From positions 25,895-89,894 of the forward strand of contig CAZVFC010000038.1 of assembly GCA_964625855.1 (NCBI GenBank): DNA of 64,000 nt, given 5' to 3'. Positions within the stretch are counted from its first letter, which is position 1. Every line of letters starts with the position of its first letter. A program made the position numbers and the translations under genes. This DNA is from JAPLUA01 sp964625855. GTDB taxonomy: Bacteria > Verrucomicrobiota > Verrucomicrobiia > Limisphaerales > UBA8199. Under the pieces are notes generated by a model. That model was not told where the DNA came from. It saw nothing but the letters and a program-made list of their open reading frames with translations, and did no database searches. Positions 43,834 through 53,042 of this stretch are shown piece after piece.

Positions 43834-46800
43834 GGTTTGCTCTTCAATGTTCCTTTGTAAATCCACGCGTAGTTGCCCCACGCCTTGCCGGTTTGGTCGA
43901 AGCCGCCGAAATACCAAGCGCGGTTCTTCTCCTCCAAAAAAGGCGAAGGCACGATGCTGCGACAGCCGCGCAAGCCAAAGCGCGCATCGGCAAGCGGGTG
44001 CGCAGGATCGAAGATCCGCCCGTGGGTGTAGGTCGCGCCGGGGTTTCGCACGAGATACCAGGAACTGTTCCCCAGTTCGGCGCCCTCACCGCTGGGATGG
44101 GTGATCCACAGTCCGATCAGGTGGTGCGGCGTGCCAGAGACCGGTTCAGCAGCGGCGGTCATGTCGTTGTAAGCAACGATCACTGGCTCCCGTGGTTTTC
44201 CGCCCCACAGCTTGGTGAAATAGTCACGCACGTCGAGTTCGCGCTCGGGCCGGAAGTCGTTCTGGGGATCGAAACGCAGGACCTTGTGATAGTCCTCCGC
44301 GACGCCGAGGAGAACTTCGTGATCCGCACCAGAAGCCTTGATTGTGGTCAGTCCGCGAAGGCCGCAGGCGAATGTGGCACGTTGAGGAATCGGATTCGGC
44401 AACGGCCAGGCACCAACACGCTTCCAGGATGCCTGGTGGCCGTCAACCCGTTCAAAGAGCCCGCCATTGTCCGGGTCTTTATCGTCAATCGGCACCGTGA
44501 CGTAGATGTGGCCGTTGGCCTCGGCGGCGCTGATGAAACGATGCCTTCTGTCGGTCAACTCGGGTGTTTTTCCCCAGACAATCAGACCTTCGACCGCTGG
44601 ATCATACGCACCGCGAAACAATTCACCCTGAGACGCTCCTGCAAATACGTAGTGGATGCCGGTGACACGGTCCACGTGGTCGAACAACAGCCGCACCTCG
44701 GTGTTCTTGGGGCCACCAGCCACGGCTTGTTCCTTGGTGGAAAGGGCGTGCCGGGTCCAGTGGCCGGTGGCATCCTCGCGCGACCAGACGCCGACGCTTC
44801 GCACAGTCCCGCTGCTACCGCTCCTTCGATCACGCATTATCCAGTCACCCACCAGCAGCACGGGGGTCGGTCCGGCCAGTCGCTTGCCGCGACGGTCGGT
44901 CGTGAAGGCAACTGATTTCATGAACCCGGCGCGGATGAATTCGGGGCCGAGATTAAAATCCAATGCCCACGGTGCGGTGGCGGATTTTTTGACGAGAATC
45001 TTGGGCCCAAGTGCCTCACGGTCGTCGCGCTGCCCGCGCTCCGGCATGTAGCTCATCGCGACCCATAACTTACCGGCGTGCTGCACGATGGCGTTGAGTT
45101 CCGTGCCGGAGAGAACGTTGCCGCGCGTGTCTTCAGTGCCGGGCATGAAGTCGCGCTTGAACTGCAAATCCGTGAGGGCACCGGCCGGCGCCTTGGCGAA
45201 TGTTTCAAGGGCTTTTCCCGGCGGGGTGTCCTTTGCGCCAAACTCCCCGCGATACACCCAGGCCGTGCCGAGCGAGCCTTTGAAGTAGGAGCCGTTGAAA
45301 CCGGCGGCGTAGAGCACGTGGGCTTCGCCGGGAAAAGGCGACGGTTTGAAGTCGCGGGCGAGGAACAGTCGGGCGGTGCTGGCGATGCGGTGGAGAGTGT
45401 AGCGCGCGTTTTGATCGCGCAGGAGGAACCAGGCATCGTCTTTGAGCCGGAAGGAGTCGGGATCGCGATTGGAGAGTTTCTTGCCAGCGACGGGATAGAC
45501 GACTTGGAAACCAATGGGCCACACGGGCGCGGCGTCGGGCGTGGGACGGAACGGAGTGAGACGGTTAAAGGCGGCTTCGGCGAAGACGACAGGCTCGCCG
45601 AGTTGTTCGCTGAGCCACGGGATCAGGTCGAGTTCGCTGGAGTGTTCGTGTTTCCCGTCCGCGCTGGCGGGTGCTTTCATTCGCCAAACGTTGAACTGAG
45701 TCGAGAAAATGAGCATCTGGTCCTCTGGCCAACCCGTGACGGCTTTCGGATTGGACACGGCGGTGAGGCCGCGAACCTCGGCGCCACCCTCGTCGCCCAC
45801 GCGCGGGAACTGCAGCACATTCAGCCAGCGCGGTTGGGGACCGTCCACGCGGCGATAGACGGCGTTCACATCGGAAGCGAAGAACACGCCGTTGACCGTC
45901 GCCATGCCGAACCACTTGCCGGCATCGCGCTGGCCTCGCGCGGTGATTTCCGGCTCGCTGCGCCACCGGATGCGGCCCGGCGCGGTGGGATCGTAAACGC
46001 CCGCGTAGATGCCGAGTGGCGAGGGATTGGCGGCGACGAAAATCAGATCCGCACCGGTGACGCTGTCGCGGTGCAGCCAGAGTTCGCGCACATTTGAGCC
46101 GGCGACTTTCGGCGTGGGGAGGGCCACGGTTTGCCACCGGCCGGTGGCGTCGTCGCGCACGCGCATTTGCAGCGGGCCGGGCTCGCGCATGCCACGCGCG
46201 AGGCTCATGGTGAAAGCCACAAGCACCTCCTGCGGGCCGCTGGCGATTGGTTTGCCATGCTCGTCGTTCACGAAGCGGGCGGAAAACATTTGCCCGATGC
46301 GCGAGGTGCCGGGGCCGAAGTCCGCCTCAAGTTTCCACGACGCGTCCGCGCTGGCCTTCGAGTAGATGTAGGAACTCTGGCCCGAGTAGCCGTCGCGCTC
46401 GAATGAGGTCGCCGTGCCGCAGAACAACATGCCGCGATGCGTGACAAGCTGCATGGCGTTCACCGGCAACGGGCCCTGCTTGGTCTTCCCCGCGTCGAAG
46501 GTCAGCGAGGGCTGCCAGCGGAATCCGTCATCCGGTTTCGCCGCAACCGCGGATTTCTTCGGCGCGAGGTTGGAGTCGTGGAACTGCCCCGTTGCCGGCG
46601 TCACTGCGGACGACCTTCCCCCCTCAAAGAATGCGAACACTGCTTCGGTCACCTTATCGCCGGGCTGTGCGAACTCCCTCGCGATCTGAGCGTGCGTTTT
46701 CTCCGGCGCAGCGATGACCGTGGCACGCGCACCGGCGCGGTGCAGCGCCTCCGCGAACCGCTCGGCCTCCTTCTTTCTGGATTCGGCGTTGTCACCGGAC

Positions 46801-47711
46801 ATGCCAGCGCTATAGCAAATCGCCACCGGCGGAAGCCCCGTGCCCGGTTGCGCCTGCAGGGCCGGGGAGGCAGCGCGCCACACGGATGGATCCTGTCCGA
46901 AGACCTCCACGGAGCGTTGCTTCCCGACGGGAGTCTGCGCGTAGTTCACCACGTCATACATCAGTGTGTCGAGGGCCAGCACCCCACTGAGCGCGTCGAG
47001 CTTGAGACCGTGCTTCGCCAGATAGCGCGCGTCCGTGCCCGCGAGTGCCGCAAGATGAGCGCCCGCCGAGTGTCCGCCGAGAAAGATGCGTTTCGCGTCA
47101 CCACCGAACTCGGCCGCGTGCTGGCGCAACCAAGCCACTGCCGCCGCCACGTCCTCAGTGTTCGCCGGGAATTGCGCGTCTGGAAGCAGGCGATAGTTTG
47201 CAGCCGCGAACACATACCCGCGTGCCACCATGGGCGCCGCCATGACCTCCGCCTGCGCCTTGTCGCCCTGTTTCCAAGAGCCGCCATGCACGAACACAAA
47301 AACCGGCCGGGCCTTTGCGGCTGGCGTTGTGTAAACATCGAGCGTCTGAAACTTCGCGTCCACACCCGGTGTCTTCGCGTAACGAATATCCAGCTTCCGG
47401 ACCAATTCAGTGTCCGCTGCGGCCGGCGATGTGGTTCTTCGTTGCGCAGGTTGCTCTCGCGTCGTGCGCCGCGCAGCGAAATACGCCTGCGCTTCCTCGG
47501 TGGTCAGAAAACCGTCTTTGTTTTTGTCCGCCGCGTCAAAGAACTGCAGCGAAGCGCCCTCCTCCCGGCTGACTTTGCCGTCGCCGTTGCGGTCAAGCTG
47601 TTTGAACCGCTCCGCGAGGCCGCCGCCGCGCGCGGGTTGGGTTTCCTGCGCCGCGAGGCTCATGTAGGTGAGAATGGCCGACAGGCAGATGATCTTGTGA
47701 ATTGTCTTCAT
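43830..47711 (-). CDS. Secreted EF-hand esterase with two copies of the unnamed domain
   Basis: The 1293-residue protein has a signal peptide and two EF-hands almost identical to those of the VOC/ASPIC protein (QETQPARGGGLAERFKQLD...). An esterase of the BD-FAE/hormone-sensitive-lipase type (about 105-360) follows, with FVHGGSWKQGD, LGGHSAGAHLAALAG and a His near the end of the domain. Two copies of the ~400-residue unnamed domain fill about 385-870 and 875-1293; each ends YAAGFNGSYFKGSLGTAWVYR or YFGGFDQTGKAWGNYAWIYK. The gene is joined by 4-base overlaps on both sides. Confidence 0.8.
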   Translation of the reverse strand: MKTIHKIICLSAILTYMSLAAQETQPARGGGLAERFKQLDRNGDGKVSREEGASLQFFDAADKNKDGFLTTEEAQAYFAARRTTREQPAQRRTTSPAAADTELVRKLDIRYAKTPGVDAKFQTLDVYTTPAAKARPVFVFVHGGSWKQGDKAQAEVMAAPMVARGYVFAAANYRLLPDAQFPANTEDVAAAVAWLRQHAAEFGGDAKRIFLGGHSAGAHLAALAGTDARYLAKHGLKLDALSGVLALDTLMYDVVNYAQTPVGKQRSVEVFGQDPSVWRAASPALQAQPGTGLPPVAICYSAGMSGDNAESRKKEAERFAEALHRAGARATVIAAPEKTHAQIAREFAQPGDKVTEAVFAFFEGGRSSAVTPATGQFHDSNLAPKKSAVAAKPDDGFRWQPSLTFDAGKTKQGPLPVNAMQLVTHRGMLFCGTATSFERDGYSGQSSYIYSKASADASWKLEADFGPGTSRIGQMFSARFVNDEHGKPIASGPQEVLVAFTMSLARGMREPGPLQMRVRDDATGRWQTVALPTPKVAGSNVRELWLHRDSVTGADLIFVAANPSPLGIYAGVYDPTAPGRIRWRSEPEITARGQRDAGKWFGMATVNGVFFASDVNAVYRRVDGPQPRWLNVLQFPRVGDEGGAEVRGLTAVSNPKAVTGWPEDQMLIFSTQFNVWRMKAPASADGKHEHSSELDLIPWLSEQLGEPVVFAEAAFNRLTPFRPTPDAAPVWPIGFQVVYPVAGKKLSNRDPDSFRLKDDAWFLLRDQNARYTLHRIASTARLFLARDFKPSPFPGEAHVLYAAGFNGSYFKGSLGTAWVYRGEFGAKDTPPGKALETFAKAPAGALTDLQFKRDFMPGTEDTRGNVLSGTELNAIVQHAGKLWVAMSYMPERGQRDDREALGPKILVKKSATAPWALDFNLGPEFIRAGFMKSVAFTTDRRGKRLAGPTPVLLVGDWIMRDRRSGSSGTVRSVGVWSREDATGHWTRHALSTKEQAVAGGPKNTEVRLLFDHVDRVTGIHYVFAGASQGELFRGAYDPAVEGLIVWGKTPELTDRRHRFISAAEANGHIYVTVPIDDKDPDNGGLFERVDGHQASWKRVGAWPLPNPIPQRATFACGLRGLTTIKASGADHEVLLGVAEDYHKVLRFDPQNDFRPERELDVRDYFTKLWGGKPREPVIVAYNDMTAAAEPVSGTPHHLIGLWITHPSGEGAELGNSSWYLVRNPGATYTHGRIFDPAHPLADARFGLRGCRSIVPSPFLEEKNRAWYFGGFDQTGKAWGNYAWIYKGTLKSKP

Positions 47712-50308
47712 GGCGTGGCTACACGATAGAAGCGGCGCGGGCCGGCGCTGTTGGTGGTGTAAATGGTGGTGGTGGCAGAGGCAGTGGCTGTCGTGACGTC
47801 GGCCCATACGGCGAGGTCGTCGCTCTGTTGCACTCGGTAGGTGAGGCCGGTGACGCTCTGCCAGGAGAGTGTCACGCTGCCTGAGCTGTTCGTGAACTGC
47901 GTAACCCGCAGGCTTTGCGCCGGGTTGAGCGGGTCGGTGCCCGATGCAAGTTCGGCGGCGTTTGGCTGGCCGTCGCCATCGGTGTCTTCGTTGGGTTCGC
48001 TCGTCGCGTGAATTTTACCCCACACGATCTCGGCCTGGCCGGGCGCAGTGTCCTTCGTCGGGCTCACTGCGACATCATGACCAAAAGGCGCGATGGTCGA
48101 ATAAAAGCCTGCAAAGAACGCATTCCCCTGGGCATCGCTTGCGCACGCATAGCCCACGTCGTCGCCCGCGCCTCCCATCGTGCCTGCGAGCCAGTGTGGC
48201 GAGCCGTCGGGAAAAAGGCGTGCCACCATCAAGTCGCGCGCGCCTCCGCTCGTCTGCGTGTGCGGCCCAAAAGTCATGCTCCCCGCAAAACTCCCGCACA
48301 TCACGAAGCCACCGTCCGGCATCCCGCTGATCTCTGCGCCTTCATCGTCACTGCTGCCGCCGAGACGCCGCAGCCATTGCGGCGTGTCGTTCCAGTCGAA
48401 CCTAGCCACATAAACATCGCGACCTCCGAGGCTGCTGAGCGTTCCCGCGCCAAAGATCGGCGTGTTGACTCCATTGAAACTGCCACTCGTCGCGTATCCC
48501 GACGGAGTGGTTGCAACACCGCGGCCATAGTCCTCGCCGACTCCTCCCGCTTGCTTGACCCATCGCCACCCGCCCGCACTGCTCATGCGTCCGAGCCACG
48601 CATCAGTATCGCCAACCGAGGCAATCGTCGTGGCACCAAACGTGGCGCTGCTGCTGAACTGTCCCGTCGCGATCACATCGCCCGAGCCATCCTGTGCAAG
48701 CGCGAGCCCGCGGGCCGCGCTGCTCGTTCCCGGAATCGCCCTCATCCATTGCAGAACACTCGCCGAGTTGTAGCGCGCGATGAACGCCCACAGTTCCCCC
48801 GCGCCGGTGCTCACCGTTTGCGATCCAAATACCGCCGTGCCCGAGAAGCCGCCGCACACGATGAACCCGCCGCTTCCATCCGCGATGCACTCGCTGGTAA
48901 TCACGGAACCGCTGGTCGCCGCGCCCGTCGCGCCCGCCCACACCACATTCCCCGAGGTGCCGAGTTCCGCGGTGAAGGTGCTCGTTGTCCCCGCCGACGT
49001 GCTCAACGCGAACGCACCGATGCTGAAGCTTCCCTGGAATGTTCCGCACACGAAGATGCGCCCAGCGGCATCCACGGTCACGTCATAGGCGAAATCGCTG
49101 CCCGTGCCGCCGTATCGACGCGCCCAGAGAAGGGTTCCGTCCGGCGCGCACTTCGTGACGAAGATGTCCTCCGCGCCCGCGCTGGCCGTGAGCGCAGCCG
49201 TGTTCATCGGGCCGGTGAAAGTCACCGTGCCTTGCAGCGAGCCGACCGCGTAAACATTGCCCGCCGCATCGCAATCGATTGCCCGCGCGATTTCATTGCC
49301 CGCTGCCGTGCCTCCGCTGCACACCCATCGCGCCGGACGCCCGCCTTTCGGCGAACCCGATCCTGCTCCGGTAACGAGATGCGCTTTCAGATCGCTCGTG
49401 TCCAACCCGTCGAAAAACGCCCCCGAGCGCGCGTTCGCGCTGAGCAGCGAACTGACCGGCGTGCCCACGACATTCGTCGCGAGCAGGCGTGCGGAGGCCG
49501 TTGCATCGCCTTTCAACCAGCGGTCGAACCATGCGAGTGTGTAGTGATGCGATTGGTCGCGCTTCGCTTCCGTGCTGCTGCCGCTCCACCAGAAGTGGTT
49601 TGCGTTTTCGAACACCAACTCCATGCACGGCATGCCATATTCGCGCCACCATTTCCACGCTGTGAGCTTGCACTCGGAATCCGTGAAGCCATTCAGCGAA
49701 GCCTGCCCCATCGCCGGCACGCGCGGTGTCCGCCAAGGCTGCGGACGATTGCTGCCCAGCGGCGATCCTCCGTCGCCCTTCTCGCTAACCGCAAGATTGT
49801 CCCACGCCACCACGCACTTCACCCGCACATCTTCGTCCTGCACCTTCATCAGCGAACGCCCACCCAGCGACCACCCGCAGATTCCAACCCTCGCGTTATC
49901 GACCTCGACAAAGAACGGATTGGCCGCCGACGCCAGAAAATCAATACCGCTCTGGCAAGCCACCGCATACTCGTTCTCGGTCGAAGCTTCGGGCAATGTG
50001 AGGCACACCACGTAGCCATCGCGCGCCAGTCGCTGCGCGGCCCACTCCACGCTTGAGAGCGGCGCGCCACCACCTGGCAGCATCGAGATGACCGGATACG
50101 GCCCTGCCGCAGGTGCCGCGTCGGGCGCATAGACATTCGCCGTGAGATTCGGGCCGCCACCGTGTTGCGGAATGGCTAGGCCGAGGTTCGTGCGAATGTC
50201 GGCCAACGCTGCGTTGACGCCAAACGCCAAGAGAAGAAGCGATGCGAGATTCATGCGGCAGAGGGAAATCCAACGGGCGCGGACTTTCGATGTTTGATTC
50301 CGTTTCAT
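47708..50308 (-). CDS. Secreted alpha/beta hydrolase with SBBP-type propeller and verrucomicrobial tail
   Basis: The 866-residue protein has a long basic-start signal peptide ending ALA. A dienelactone hydrolase-like domain follows (about 40-310; ICGWSLGGRSLM, elbow Ser within GWSLGG). A repeat region (about 325-740) shows SBBP-type units such as IDCDAAGNVYAVGSLQGTVTF and VDAAGRIFVCGTFQGSFSI. The tail has a thrombospondin-3-like calcium repeat (DTDGDGQPNAAELASGTDP) and a final strand-rich domain ending RRFYRVATP, as in many verrucomicrobial exported proteins. An ATG at 50338 would overlap the previous gene by four bases and is the alternative start. Confidence 0.75.
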   Translation of the reverse strand: MKRNQTSKVRARWISLCRMNLASLLLLAFGVNAALADIRTNLGLAIPQHGGGPNLTANVYAPDAAPAAGPYPVISMLPGGGAPLSSVEWAAQRLARDGYVVCLTLPEASTENEYAVACQSGIDFLASAANPFFVEVDNARVGICGWSLGGRSLMKVQDEDVRVKCVVAWDNLAVSEKGDGGSPLGSNRPQPWRTPRVPAMGQASLNGFTDSECKLTAWKWWREYGMPCMELVFENANHFWWSGSSTEAKRDQSHHYTLAWFDRWLKGDATASARLLATNVVGTPVSSLLSANARSGAFFDGLDTSDLKAHLVTGAGSGSPKGGRPARWVCSGGTAAGNEIARAIDCDAAGNVYAVGSLQGTVTFTGPMNTAALTASAGAEDIFVTKCAPDGTLLWARRYGGTGSDFAYDVTVDAAGRIFVCGTFQGSFSIGAFALSTSAGTTSTFTAELGTSGNVVWAGATGAATSGSVITSECIADGSGGFIVCGGFSGTAVFGSQTVSTGAGELWAFIARYNSASVLQWMRAIPGTSSAARGLALAQDGSGDVIATGQFSSSATFGATTIASVGDTDAWLGRMSSAGGWRWVKQAGGVGEDYGRGVATTPSGYATSGSFNGVNTPIFGAGTLSSLGGRDVYVARFDWNDTPQWLRRLGGSSDDEGAEISGMPDGGFVMCGSFAGSMTFGPHTQTSGGARDLMVARLFPDGSPHWLAGTMGGAGDDVGYACASDAQGNAFFAGFYSTIAPFGHDVAVSPTKDTAPGQAEIVWGKIHATSEPNEDTDGDGQPNAAELASGTDPLNPAQSLRVTQFTNSSGSVTLSWQSVTGLTYRVQQSDDLAVWADVTTATASATTTIYTTNSAGPRRFYRVATP

Positions 50309-50334
50309 AGTGGTAACTGGGAAATCGGCTTCGT

Positions 50335-51369
50335 TCATTTCGTCTGCCAGCGGTCGTTGGCTTCCAACACGGTGCGCGGGCCGGCGCCGTCCAGCCACGC
50401 AAGGGCGGCCGCATCACCTTTCAAATACGCGTCCCAGAAGGCCGTGCTCAGGGCGAGGATGGCGCGGTGATGGTTCGGGTTGCGCGGGCCGGAATCGCCC
50501 GGCAGGGCGCGGTCGGTGAATGCGGAGTGCTGGGCGTCGCTCAACACAAGTTCATATTTGGAACCAGACGGCAGCGCGGGAAAGACCGACAACCGCTGTT
50601 CCACGCTGGAGGCCCCGATCGTGGCGCCGCCCAGACGGGCGACGTCTTTGGTGCCGGTCATCAACAGCCACGGAATGCTCACCTTCCCGAAGGCCTGGTC
50701 GGGCGATCCCGTGGCCGGCTCGCTGGGGCTGAAAGCGATGGCGGCCTTGATGCGGGCGTCGGTAAAGGGTTGGCCGCCACCCGGCGCCGCTTGTCCGCTC
50801 ACCGCCTGGGTGGTGACGGCCCCAAAGGAGTGGCCGCTCATACCGACGCGTTGGAGGTCCAGACGGCCGGCGAGCGGATGGTTCGAGGCACCCTGCCAGC
50901 GCGCGAGTTGGTCGAGCACGGCGGGAATGTCTTTGACGCGGAGCAGGAAGTTAGGCCCGGAGGCCGCGTCGCGCATGGCACGGTTGCGCTCAAGCAACGG
51001 CTGGTTCTTCCACACGCCATCGTCGCTTCCGGGGTGCTGGAGGAAGACGGCGACATAGCCGCGGGCGGCCCAATGGCGGCCCAGATACGCGGAGGCCTGC
51101 CGGTTGCCGCCGAGGCCGTGGCTGAACAGGACGACCGGTGCGGCGTTCGTTTCGGCGGGCAGATAAACCAGAATCGGTATGTCGCGGTGGCGATTGGTGT
51201 CCGTGACGGTCAATTCGAGCGGCGCGGGTGGCTGTTCCGAAGGCAGAGCCAAGGGATCATACGCCTTGCTTGGTGTCTTTGGCACGGTGGCTGGGAGCCG
51301 CTCCTGCGCTGAAAAGGACAAGCAGGCGAAGAGGGCTGACAGGCTGAATATCGTGATCGTCGTTTTCAT
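50335..51369 (-). CDS. Secreted PAF-acetylhydrolase-like alpha/beta hydrolase
   Basis: The 344-residue protein has a signal peptide (MKTTITIFSLSALFACLSFS) and a hydrolase domain resembling platelet-activating factor acetylhydrolase/chlorophyllase-like enzymes. It shows VVLFSHGLGGNRQ, an elbow VGMSGHSFGAVT, a late Asp in MTGTKD and a His in DAQHSAF. It lacks EF-hands, unlike its neighbours. It follows the serine hydrolase gene after 14 bases and shares the SAQE leader end with other genes of the run. Confidence 0.8.
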   Translation of the reverse strand: MKTTITIFSLSALFACLSFSAQERLPATVPKTPSKAYDPLALPSEQPPAPLELTVTDTNRHRDIPILVYLPAETNAAPVVLFSHGLGGNRQASAYLGRHWAARGYVAVFLQHPGSDDGVWKNQPLLERNRAMRDAASGPNFLLRVKDIPAVLDQLARWQGASNHPLAGRLDLQRVGMSGHSFGAVTTQAVSGQAAPGGGQPFTDARIKAAIAFSPSEPATGSPDQAFGKVSIPWLLMTGTKDVARLGGATIGASSVEQRLSVFPALPSGSKYELVLSDAQHSAFTDRALPGDSGPRNPNHHRAILALSTAFWDAYLKGDAAALAWLDGAGPRTVLEANDRWQTK

Positions 51370-51383
51370 GGTTTCACTTCCGG

Positions 51384-53042
51384 CTATCTCTTATTCCACA
51401 GCGCCTTCGCCTCGTCTTCAGTCACGAAGCCGTCCTTGTTGACATCAAGGCGGTCGAACAACGCGCCGGGGAGTTCGTCACGGCTGAGCTTTCCGTCGCC
51501 GTTCTGATCGCGTTGCTGGAAGGCGCGGTTTCTGCCGCCCATGCCCGTGCCGCCCATTCCACCGCGACGGCTCGCGATGCCGGCGGCTTCGTTCACCAAA
51601 TTGCGGAAGGCAGCATACGTCGGCGCACGATAGTGTTGTGTCTGGACCATGAAGAGGGCGAAGAGCTTGTTCTCTCGGTCAATCCAGAACTGCGTGCCGT
51701 TCGCGCCGCCCCACGAATAGCCGCCTTCGCCGTCCACCGCGCCGCCCAGTCCGTATTTCTGGCCAAGCTCGGGCTTGAGATGGTTTTGGAACATGAGGTC
51801 CACGGTTTCCGGTTTGAGGATGCGCACGCCATCGAGTTCTCCGCGGTTGAGAATCATGCGACAGAACCGCTCGTAGTCGGTCGTCGTGCTGCACAACCCG
51901 TGACCGCCCAGGAAGAGGCTCGGCTTCTCGGTGACCTTCGCTGCCTCCCGGCCCGGCTTGAGCACTCCCGGCTTGGGCTGGGTGTAGATTTGGCAGAGGC
52001 GACTGGCCTTCGCCGGCGGCACCCAGAAGTCCGTGTCCACCATCTTCAGCTGACCAAGGACATTCTCCTTGAGCACCACATCGAGTGGCTTGCCGGTCAC
52101 GGCTTCGAGGTAGCGCCCGAGGACGTCAATCGAGTGACCGTATTGATAGCCGGTGCCAGGATGGAACTTGAGCGGTTGCCGGGCCAGGGTTTCAGAGAAC
52201 TCCCTCAAGCTGGTGCGCTGGCCGCGACTTGCGGAGAACGCCAGGGCTGCCGCGCCGCCTTCATCGGCGGCGCCAGAACTGATACTGCCGTAATAGAGTC
52301 CGCTGGAGTGGCTCATCAACATGCGCGGTGTGATCGCGGACTTGGCGGGCACGAGCTTGCCGCCTTCGAGCACCTTCGGCTCCGCCCACTCCGGGCAGTG
52401 TTTGGAAATCGGTTCGTCGAGACTGAACTTGCCCTCGTCGTAAAGCGTGAGCGCGGCGACAGCGATGACCGGCTTGGTCATGCTCATCAGGCGGAAGATG
52501 CCGTCCTTGGGCATGGGTTTGCCCGCTTCGATGTCCTGCCAGCCGAAGGTCTCGAAGTAACCACGCACGCCATTCTTGTGAACCAACGCGACGATGCCGG
52601 CCACGTTGGAGGCGGCGATGTGCCGCTGCATTTCGATATCGAGCCGCGCCAGCAGATCGGGCTTCAATCCAGCCTTCGCGGCTTCCTCGGGGTGGGGGCG
52701 TGGCTTAAAGTTCTCCGCCGGCGGCAATGGCGTGCCTGCGGAAACCCCGGTGTCTTTCCATCTCGCGGCTTGACCCATGCCTTGCCCGTCGTCCACAGGC
52801 GCGCCTCCGCTTCGCACTGAGGCAGCCTCTTCCCTGGTGACAACGCCGTCGCCGTTCTTGTCGAGCATCTTGAATAGCTCCGGCCGCGGCACTTCATCCG
52901 CCGTGAGCTTACCGTCGGCGTTCTTGTCCCAAGTGGCGAAGACACGCTCGGGTGACCATTGCAGAGCCTGAGCAGTAGGTGGCGTGGTTTGCGCGAGCAG
53001 GGAGCAGGTTGAGACGAGGCAGATGAAGAAGGCAGTTTTCAT
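51384..53042 (-). CDS. Secreted EF-hand serine beta-lactamase-fold hydrolase
   Basis: The 552-residue protein has a signal peptide and two N-terminal EF-hands (WDKNADGKLTADE, LDKNGDGVVTREE). A class C beta-lactamase-like domain follows (about 130-480) with SMTK (Ser-x-x-Lys nucleophile/base) and a YQYGHS Tyr motif. Two C-terminal EF-hands (QRDQNGDGKLSRDE, LDVNKDGFVTEDE) close the chain. Calcium loops on both flanks are unusual. Members of this fold act as esterases, D-peptidases or transferases; substrate unknown. It starts inside the previous stop (ATGA). Confidence 0.85.
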   Translation of the reverse strand: MKTAFFICLVSTCSLLAQTTPPTAQALQWSPERVFATWDKNADGKLTADEVPRPELFKMLDKNGDGVVTREEAASVRSGGAPVDDGQGMGQAARWKDTGVSAGTPLPPAENFKPRPHPEEAAKAGLKPDLLARLDIEMQRHIAASNVAGIVALVHKNGVRGYFETFGWQDIEAGKPMPKDGIFRLMSMTKPVIAVAALTLYDEGKFSLDEPISKHCPEWAEPKVLEGGKLVPAKSAITPRMLMSHSSGLYYGSISSGAADEGGAAALAFSASRGQRTSLREFSETLARQPLKFHPGTGYQYGHSIDVLGRYLEAVTGKPLDVVLKENVLGQLKMVDTDFWVPPAKASRLCQIYTQPKPGVLKPGREAAKVTEKPSLFLGGHGLCSTTTDYERFCRMILNRGELDGVRILKPETVDLMFQNHLKPELGQKYGLGGAVDGEGGYSWGGANGTQFWIDRENKLFALFMVQTQHYRAPTYAAFRNLVNEAAGIASRRGGMGGTGMGGRNRAFQQRDQNGDGKLSRDELPGALFDRLDVNKDGFVTEDEAKALWNKR